This document shows, piece by piece, positions 5,717 to 10,687 of a DNA stretch of 10,687 nt. The DNA lies in contig JAILCJ010000005.1 of assembly GCA_024680445.1 (NCBI GenBank), positions 1 through 10,687 of the forward strand, read 5' to 3'. The translations under genes were made by a program, and so were the position numbers. Below the pieces are notes generated by a model that saw nothing but the letters and a program-made list of their open reading frames with translations, did not search any database and had not been told where the DNA came from. Each line of letters starts with the position of its first letter. Position 1 is the stretch's first letter. This DNA comes from Campylobacter sp. GTDB taxonomy: Bacteria > Campylobacterota > Campylobacteria > Campylobacterales > Campylobacteraceae.

Positions 5717-7558
5717 TTATGAAAAACTTATCGGATCCATATCCGCATCGCAAAATTTGCTGATACAAGCATTTGCTATTTTAATCAAAGCCGTGTAAGA
5801 AGTTGAGCGGAGTAAAATTTCATAGCGAAATTTATCGTGTAGTCTTTCTATGCCACATTTGCCGTATCCGATAATTTTGACATTTAAATTTAGCTCTTTT
5901 ATGATTTGTACTTTGCTATCTAGCTCTTTTTTAGCGCTAGTGTCGTTCTTGTGCGATATCAAAAGTCTTAACATGCGTACAAATGGCGGATAAAGCGGAT
6001 CTCGAAAGGCTTTTTCGTCCTCGATAAAACTATCATAATCATTTAAAAATGCCTCGAAAAATTCCCTTTGCTGGCTTTGAATCACCACTCGACCTTCACC
6101 GGCACGACCAGCACGACCGGCAACTTGCATGGCAAGGGCAAGGGTTTTTTCTCTGGCTTTATACTCCGGATATGCCAACAACTCATCAGCCCCCATGATA
6201 ACGGCTAGATCTACATTGTGATAGTCATGCCCCTTGCTTAGCATTTGCGTACCAACAAGGATATCGATCTTGCCGTCATTAAAGTCTTTGAGCGTTTTTA
6301 CAAGCTTGGCTTGTGTGGTTATATCGTCCCTATCAAATTTGGCTATCCTAGCCGTAGCGAATTCCTCGCTAAGCTCGGCTACAAGCTCACTTGTGCCGAT
6401 TTTTTTCGCCTCTATCATCTCGCTTTGGCAAGTATCGCAAAGTTTTGGCACCGGTAGTTTTAGCTCACAATATTGACATTTTAAGACATTTTCTTTTTTA
6501 TAATAACTCATGCCGACGCTACAAAATGGGCATTTTATGATCTCACCGCAATTTTTACAAAGCATAAATTTAAAATTTGCCCTTGTAGGCAAAAATACAA
6601 CGGCTTGTTTTTTGGCGGTTAAACTTTTTAAAATTTCGCTTTTTATCCTTTGGCTCAAACCCCTTTGACTCTCGTCAAAAATATAAGTTTTTTTAGACTC
6701 AAAAAATGTGCCTTTTAGCCTAAAAGTCGGCTGTTTATAAACAGTGTTAATGCTTGGAGTAGCCGAACCAAGTATGATTTTTATATCAAATTTACTTGCT
6801 AGATATATAGCCAAATCCCTTGCGTTGTAGTGCGGTTTAGAACCTGTGCTTTTATAGCTGTCATCGTGCTCTTCGTCTACAACTATCAAAGCAAGGCGAT
6901 CAAGCGGTAAAAAAAGTGCCGACCTTGCACCAGCTATCAGTTTTATATCGCCACTTTTTAGCCCTTGCAAGATCTCGCTTTTACGTTTTTTGCTGACCTT
7001 TGAGTGCCATATCGCAACTGCCGAGCCAAAATATTTCTCCAAACGTTTTTGCATTTGCGGAGTAAGCGAAATTTCTGGCATTAAAAGCAAGGCTTGTTTA
7101 TCCTTGCTTAAAATTTTTTCTATCGCACAGATATAAATTTCGCTTTTTCCGCTACCTGTATCGCCAAATATAAGTGAAATTTTGTGTTTTTGGGTAAAAT
7201 CCAAAGCTAAATTTTGATTTTCGCTAAGTTTTGGCATTTGTCCAAAAGTGCTTTTTTTGATCTGTGTTTCGCCCGAACTTGCTTCAAACAAATTTAGCGA
7301 AATGCCAAGCTTACAAGTGTAATAATAACTTATAAATTCCGCCAAAAGTTCTTGAAATTTGTTGAGTTTTAAGTCCAAAATTTCTGAAATTTCTAAGGTT
7401 TTAAACTCTGGTTTTTCGCACTCTTTTATGACATAAGCAAGGTTTGGCTTGTTAAGAACCGGCACGATAACAGCGGTGTATGGGGCTATAAAAACATCGC
7501 TTTGATAAGTAAGGCTTGGTAAATTTTTACCGTTTAGGCTAACTTTGTAGTAGTGCAT
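5717..7558 (-). CDS. priA: Primosomal protein N' (PriA helicase)
   Basis: A 3'-5' DNA helicase that recognises stalled or repaired forks and reloads the replicative helicase. At 613 residues it is shorter than the E. coli protein (about 730), mainly at the N-terminal DNA-binding region. Motifs in order are Walker A GDTGSGKS (132-139), DEEHDDSYK (228-236), GSATP (264-268), a zinc-binding block with eight cysteines (334, 337, 343, 346, 361, 364, 374, 377), GTQMLSKGHD (436-445) and QVAGRAGR (478-485). All eight zinc ligands are present. It is the last gene of a four-gene minus-strand operon; its ATG shares one base with the pseudopilin stop (TAATG), and no Shine-Dalgarno is visible, so translation is probably coupled. 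Converges with flhX. Function is firm. Confidence 0.97.
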   Translation of the reverse strand: MHYYKVSLNGKNLPSLTYQSDVFIAPYTAVIVPVLNKPNLAYVIKECEKPEFKTLEISEILDLKLNKFQELLAEFISYYYTCKLGISLNLFEASSGETQIKKSTFGQMPKLSENQNLALDFTQKHKISLIFGDTGSGKSEIYICAIEKILSKDKQALLLMPEISLTPQMQKRLEKYFGSAVAIWHSKVSKKRKSEILQGLKSGDIKLIAGARSALFLPLDRLALIVVDEEHDDSYKSTGSKPHYNARDLAIYLASKFDIKIILGSATPSINTVYKQPTFRLKGTFFESKKTYIFDESQRGLSQRIKSEILKSLTAKKQAVVFLPTRANFKFMLCKNCGEIIKCPFCSVGMSYYKKENVLKCQYCELKLPVPKLCDTCQSEMIEAKKIGTSELVAELSEEFATARIAKFDRDDITTQAKLVKTLKDFNDGKIDILVGTQMLSKGHDYHNVDLAVIMGADELLAYPEYKAREKTLALAMQVAGRAGRAGEGRVVIQSQQREFFEAFLNDYDSFIEDEKAFRDPLYPPFVRMLRLLISHKNDTSAKKELDSKVQIIKELNLNVKIIGYGKCGIERLHDKFRYEILLRSTSYTALIKIANACISKFCDADMDPISFS

Positions 7559-7950
7559 TAATTAAATTGTTCGCAAAGTTTATTGCTAAAATCGCACTCA
7601 AATTCGCCATTTTTTGGATCATAAGTAAAATGCAAAATTTGAGAATCTATTTTTAGTTCGTATTTGTTTTCGCTTTCTTTTTCCCAACCCTTTGGCTTGG
7701 TTTTTAAAGGCAAAATTTTATCAAAAATCCCTGTATCATCAAGAGTATTTGGATAAGCTGGTATGCTTGTTAAAATGCTTTGATTGTACTTTGAGCTAAT
7801 ACTTGCACGAATTTCTTGTACCAGCATTTTTGCCTGTGCTAACTCGGCATTTTCTTTACCAAAATTTAAACGCGGGATCGCAAAAGCAGCAAGTATAGCA
7901 AGTATGATAATGGCAAAGACTAGCTCTGTCAAGCTAAAAGCTTTTCTCAT
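7558..7950 (-). CDS. Type IV pilin-like (pseudopilin) protein
   Basis: A 130-residue protein with a class III prepilin signal: a short basic leader MRKA, then FSLTE with F at +1 and E at +5 of the mature protein, then a hydrophobic helix (about 10-26). The residue before the cut is Ala rather than the usual Gly, so cleavage by prepilin peptidase is plausible but not certain. The rest is a small globular domain with KGW and FTYDPKNGEFECD segments and two cysteines (119, 126) that could form a disulfide in the periplasm. Pseudopilins of this kind serve competence or type II secretion machines in Campylobacter; the specific role here is unknown. It overlaps both neighbours (ATGA at its start, one base with priA). 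I recall a putative periplasmic protein (Cj0683) in the same place in C. jejuni. Confidence 0.85.
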   Translation of the reverse strand: MRKAFSLTELVFAIIILAILAAFAIPRLNFGKENAELAQAKMLVQEIRASISSKYNQSILTSIPAYPNTLDDTGIFDKILPLKTKPKGWEKESENKYELKIDSQILHFTYDPKNGEFECDFSNKLCEQFN

Positions 7951-8180
7951 TGCTTTAAACGCTTGTCTATTTCACCGATAAGCGATAACATATGCATCTC
8001 GTCCTCGTAACTGTCGTAGTTTGTTTGAACAAAACAATCAAGCAGTTCTTTGGGGCTTAAAAATTTTGTGTTATTTTTAAAACCACCAAGATCACGCTCG
8101 AGTCTGCGATAAAACTCGTCATCTTCGATAGTTATGACATAGTCGCGAGATGCTATCGTGAGCGTGATTTGTTGTTTCAT
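7947..8180 (-). CDS. Conserved small hypothetical protein, 77 aa
   Basis: I do not recognise a firm family. The N-terminus (QITLTIASRDYVITIEDD, 3-20) looks like a beta hairpin, followed by acidic, helix-prone sequence to the end; it is predicted soluble, with no signal peptide or membrane segment and a single Cys (about 49). The first part faintly resembles the start of ZapA, but the rest lacks that family's long helix, so this is only a suggestion. The ATG shares one base with the upstream stop codon, and the TGA overlaps the pseudopilin ATG by four bases. Such tight coupling on both sides supports it as a real gene. Position matches what I recall as Cj0682. Confidence 0.75.
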   Translation of the reverse strand: MKQQITLTIASRDYVITIEDDEFYRRLERDLGGFKNNTKFLSPKELLDCFVQTNYDSYEDEMHMLSLIGEIDKRLKQ

Positions 8181-8413
8181 TATCTATTAAGCACAGCTTC
8201 GATTTTGCGTAAAACATCATCTGCTTCGTTGTTTTTCTTGCTTAGCTCTTCTTCAAGACGCATAATCTGATTTGTTTTAGCTTCGTTTTGAGCTTTTAAA
8301 GTAACGATTTGGTTGTGAAGTTCTTCGTTGCTTTTTGCGACTTCGTCGTATTTAGCAAGCAAATCATTTACTTTTCCTGTGAGTGTAGTTAATACTTTAT
8401 CATCTTCAAACAT
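8180..8413 (-). CDS. Small coiled-coil protein, 77 aa
   Basis: First gene of the priA operon. Starting at the ATG at 8413 it encodes 77 residues beginning MFEDDKVLTTLTGKVNDLL, rich in Lys, Glu, Asn and Leu with few helix breakers. Leu, Val and Ile recur at heptad spacing from about residue 8 to the end, so nearly the whole protein should form one coiled coil. There is no signal peptide and no enzymatic motif. Size and form resemble ZapB-like division proteins, but many unrelated proteins share that look. AAAGG six bases upstream favours this start over an in-frame ATG at 8443, which has no good site and would add ten residues. Likely equivalent to Cj0681. Confidence 0.75.
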   Translation of the reverse strand: MFEDDKVLTTLTGKVNDLLAKYDEVAKSNEELHNQIVTLKAQNEAKTNQIMRLEEELSKKNNEADDVLRKIEAVLNR

Positions 8414-8419
8414 TTTTAG

Positions 8420-8424
8420 CCTTT
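8420..8424 (-). promoter_or_regulatory. Ribosome binding site setting the coiled-coil gene start
   Basis: AAAGG on the minus strand, six bases before the ATG at 8413. It supports the shorter of two in-frame starts. Confidence 0.55.
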
Positions 8425-8466
8425 GAGTGAAATTAAAAGGCATATTTTACCACGCACTGCCTAAAA

Positions 8467-8472
8467 ATTATA
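8467..8472 (-). promoter_or_regulatory. Candidate -10 box of the priA operon
   Basis: TATAAT in the context TTATATAAT on the minus strand, inside the gap between the divergent coiled-coil and uvrB genes. It would give a leader of about 45 bases before the ATG at 8413, and places the ATG at 8443 only about 17 bases from the expected transcript start. Confidence 0.45.
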
Positions 8473-8495
8473 TAAGAAATTTCAAATTTTTACGA

Positions 8496-8501
8496 TAAAA
8501 T
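8496..8501 (+). promoter_or_regulatory. Candidate uvrB -10 box
   Basis: TAAAAT in CGATAAAATTC, one mismatch from TATAAT, about 30 bases before the uvrB ATG and about 25 bases from the opposing -10 box. The two promoters would be nearly back to back. No LexA-type operator is apparent, consistent with the lack of a classical SOS system in Campylobacter. Confidence 0.35.
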
Positions 8502-8530
8502 TCACAAAATTTTTTAAAAATCGGATAAAA

Positions 8531-10516
8531 ATGTTAAATGAATTTGAAATTTCATCAAAATTTAAGCCAAGTCCAGACCAAGCAAAAGCTATATCTTCGA
8601 TAGTAAAAAGCATAAATTCTGGCAACCGCTACAATACTTTACTCGGAGTAACTGGTAGCGGCAAAACCTTTACCATGGCAAATGTGATAAAACAGCTTAA
8701 AATGCCAACTCTTATAATGACACATAACAAATCCCTTGCCGCCCAGCTTTACAGCGAATTTAAGGGCTTTTTTCCAAACAATCATGTTGAGTATTTCATC
8801 AGCTATTATGATTATTACCAACCAGAAGCTTACATACCAAGACAGGATTTATTTATAGAAAAAGACAGCTCCATAAACGAAGAACTAGAACGTATGCGAC
8901 TTTCGGCAACGGCAAGTTTGCTTAGTTTTGATGATGTTATCGTTATAGCTTCGGTTTCGGCAAACTATGGTTTGGGCGATCCAAACGAGTATCAAGGCAT
9001 GGTGCAGTATCTAAATGTCGGCGATACTATCTCGCAACGTTCGCTTTTAAGGCGTCTTGTTGATATGGGCTATAAGAGAAATGATACTTATTTTGACCGT
9101 GGGGATTTTCGAGTAAATGGCGATGTGGTCGATATTTATCCGGCGTATTGGGGTGACGAGGCTTTAAGGATAGAATTTTTTGGCGATGAGATAGATAGCA
9201 TGTATCATTTTGACGTGCTAGAAAACAAAGGTATAAAAGATATATCAAAATTTACCCTTTATGCTACAAGCCAGTTTATAGTGCGTGAAGAAAGGCTAAA
9301 ATCAGCCATAAAAGGCATAGAAGCCGAACTTGCTCAAAGGCTAGAATACTTTAAAAACGAGGGCAAACTTGTAGAATTGCAACGTTTAAAACAAAGGGTG
9401 GAATTTGACCTTGAAATGCTAAGTTCGACTGGTATGTGCAAGGGTATAGAAAATTATTCTCGCCATTTAACAGGGCTTGAAGAGGGGGCGGTGCCTTACA
9501 CCATGTTTGATTATTTCGAGCTTTTAAATAATGGAAATTTTTTAGTCATAGTTGATGAAAGTCATGTGAGTTTACCGCAATTTCGTGGTATGTATGCGGG
9601 AGATAGATCACGCAAACAAACCCTTGTTGATTATGGTTTTCGTTTGCCATCAGCCTTAGATAATAGACCTCTTAAATTTGAAGAATTTATCGCAAAAAAG
9701 GCAAATTTTCTTTTTGTTTCGGCAACTCCAAATGAGTTTGAAATCGAGCTTTCAAATGGCAATGTTTTCGAGCAAATTTTGCGTCCAACCGGCTTGCTAG
9801 ACCCTGTGATAGAGTTAAGGGATAGTGACAATCAAGTAGAAAGTCTTTTTGACACGATAAAGCAAGTCATAGCACGAAATGAACGGGTTTTGATAACTGT
9901 TTTAACCAAAAAAATGGCAGAAGAACTCACGAGGTATTATACCCAGCTTGGCATAAGGGTCAAATACATGCACTCAGATATCGATGCTATCGAGCGAAAC
10001 GAGCTGATTCGCGGACTTAGAAATGGCGAATTTGATGTGCTTGTTGGTATAAATTTGCTTCGTGAAGGGCTTGACTTGCCAGAAGTGTCGCTCATAGCCA
10101 TTATGGATGCCGATAAAGAGGGCTTTTTGCGTTCTCGCACCAGCCTTATACAAACCATGGGACGAGCGGCAAGAAATATCAACGGCAAGGTTATAATGTT
10201 TTGTAAAAAGATTACGACTTCTATGCAAGAAGCCATGGATATCACGACCGCACGGCGAAAACTTCAAGATGAATACAACAAAGCAAACAATATCACTCCG
10301 CATTCGGCTTCAAGAAATATCGAAGAAAGCTTGCATAACGACACGGACGACGCCGATATTTATAAAAAAGGTAAGGCCTTAGAAAAAATTCCAGCAGCCG
10401 AGAGAGCCAAAATCATCAAAGAGCTTAAAAAACAAATGCTCAAAGCCGCAAACGCCTTGGAATTTGAAAAAGCAGCCGCCTTGCGTGACGAGATAACAAA
10501 GATCAGATCGCTTTAA
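8531..10516 (+). CDS. uvrB: UvrABC excision nuclease subunit B
   Basis: The damage-verifying subunit of nucleotide excision repair; it is loaded by UvrA, clamps the strand with a beta hairpin and recruits UvrC. The 661 residues match the usual length. Motifs are Walker A GVTGSGKT (39-46), the hairpin [12 protein letters not shown] (92-103) running into [18 protein letters not shown] (342-345), SATPNEFE (397-404), [25 protein letters not shown] (507-531), QTMGRAAR (541-548) and a C-terminal UVR domain (about 625-660) that contacts UvrA or UvrC. No key residue is missing. The ATG is preceded by a weak GGAT. Divergent from the priA operon, the same relationship I recall for Cj0680c and Cj0681-Cj0684. 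Confidence 0.97.
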   Translation: MLNEFEISSKFKPSPDQAKAISSIVKSINSGNRYNTLLGVTGSGKTFTMANVIKQLKMPTLIMTHNKSLAAQLYSEFKGFFPNNHVEYFISYYDYYQPEAYIPRQDLFIEKDSSINEELERMRLSATASLLSFDDVIVIASVSANYGLGDPNEYQGMVQYLNVGDTISQRSLLRRLVDMGYKRNDTYFDRGDFRVNGDVVDIYPAYWGDEALRIEFFGDEIDSMYHFDVLENKGIKDISKFTLYATSQFIVREERLKSAIKGIEAELAQRLEYFKNEGKLVELQRLKQRVEFDLEMLSSTGMCKGIENYSRHLTGLEEGAVPYTMFDYFELLNNGNFLVIVDESHVSLPQFRGMYAGDRSRKQTLVDYGFRLPSALDNRPLKFEEFIAKKANFLFVSATPNEFEIELSNGNVFEQILRPTGLLDPVIELRDSDNQVESLFDTIKQVIARNERVLITVLTKKMAEELTRYYTQLGIRVKYMHSDIDAIERNELIRGLRNGEFDVLVGINLLREGLDLPEVSLIAIMDADKEGFLRSRTSLIQTMGRAARNINGKVIMFCKKITTSMQEAMDITTARRKLQDEYNKANNITPHSASRNIEESLHNDTDDADIYKKGKALEKIPAAERAKIIKELKKQMLKAANALEFEKAAALRDEITKIRSL

Positions 10517-10521
10517 TTTGT

Positions 10522-10563
10522 ATCAAATTTGCTTTTGAAATTTACCAAATTTGATATTTTAAA
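10522..10563 (+). terminator. Possible uvrB terminator inside the repeat
   Basis: Six bases after the uvrB stop, ATCAAATTTG (10522-10531) and CAAATTTGAT (10546-10555) form a perfect 10-bp inverted pair with a 14-base loop, followed by ATTTTAAA. The T-run is short, so the call is tentative. The arms are units of the right-hand repeat. Confidence 0.35.
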
Positions 10564-10687
10564 TTTGCTTTTGTGAATTATCAAATTTGATTTGTGTTTG
10601 GCTACCCTGTGGATTTTTGCTTTTATCAAATTTGATATAAATTTGGTTTTGAATTTATCAAATTTGACTTTGAAATTTATCAAATTT
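10524..10687. repeat. Right copy of the inverted intergenic repeat
   Basis: Repeat DNA filling the end of the window, in reverse orientation to the left copy. (T/C)AAATTTG words begin at 10524, 10546, 10560, 10582, 10627, 10659 and 10681; several steps are exactly 22 bp (10524-10546, 10560-10582, 10659-10681). The core TTTGGCTACCCTGTGGATTTTT without its last two bases lies at 10597-10616 and mirrors the left core. Contains a 14-bp palindrome TATCAAATTTGATA at 10625-10638. The repeat runs off the window end and contains no gene. Confidence 0.8.

Noticed and set aside
9937..10303. Minus-strand ORFs of 102 and 109 codons inside uvrB
   Set aside because: Both lie opposite highly conserved UvrB helicase motifs and show no features of their own.
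1..10687. Composite transposon with terminal inverted repeats
   Set aside because: There is no transposase or integrase, the content is conserved housekeeping genes, and no target-site duplication can be seen from inside the window.

Overview
This window looks like chromosomal DNA from a Campylobacter species. It is AT-rich, translation starts are mostly coupled or follow short AGGA-type sites, and the proteins resemble epsilonproteobacterial families: a fused IspD-IspF enzyme, an atypical HP1021/CemR-type regulator, and a stand-alone FlhB C-terminal domain (FlhX). The species cannot be fixed from the sequence alone. The dense intergenic CAAATTTGA words suggest a non-jejuni species, but that is a guess.

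Layout. The left edge (1-250) is repeat DNA, followed by a minus-strand mrp gene (P-loop Fe-S carrier). Divergent from it runs a plus-strand overlapping cluster: ispDF (isoprenoid precursors), a CemR/HP1021-like regulator, and a degenerate ATP-sulfurylase-like protein. A CAAATTTGA-based hairpin with a T-run closes that cluster. pgpA (phosphatidylglycerophosphatase A) and flhX follow, each with its own leader. A convergent minus-strand operon then occupies 5717-8413. In transcription order it holds a small coiled-coil protein, a 77-residue hypothetical protein, a type IV pseudopilin-like protein and priA (replication restart helicase), all with overlapping stop and start codons. uvrB (excision repair) is divergent from this operon and runs to 10516. 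Repeat DNA fills 10517-10687.

From memory of C. jejuni gene order, mrp-ispDF-regulator-sulfurylase-like-pgpA corresponds to Cj1606c-Cj1610, and uvrB to priA corresponds to Cj0680c-Cj0684. The two blocks are far apart in that species. The window therefore appears to join two conserved blocks, with flhX at the seam.

Most of the window is housekeeping. I found no defence island, prophage, CRISPR array, tRNA or rRNA. The points that stand out are: an inverted, roughly 150 bp repeat at the two ends of the window, built on 22-bp CAAATTTGA units whose copy number differs between the copies; a sulfurylase-family protein in which most sulfate/ATP-binding motifs are altered; a regulator that looks like an NtrC-type protein with lost phosphorylation and ATPase motifs; an Mrp with only half of the usual CxxC motif; and two unassigned small proteins coupled to a pseudopilin and priA.
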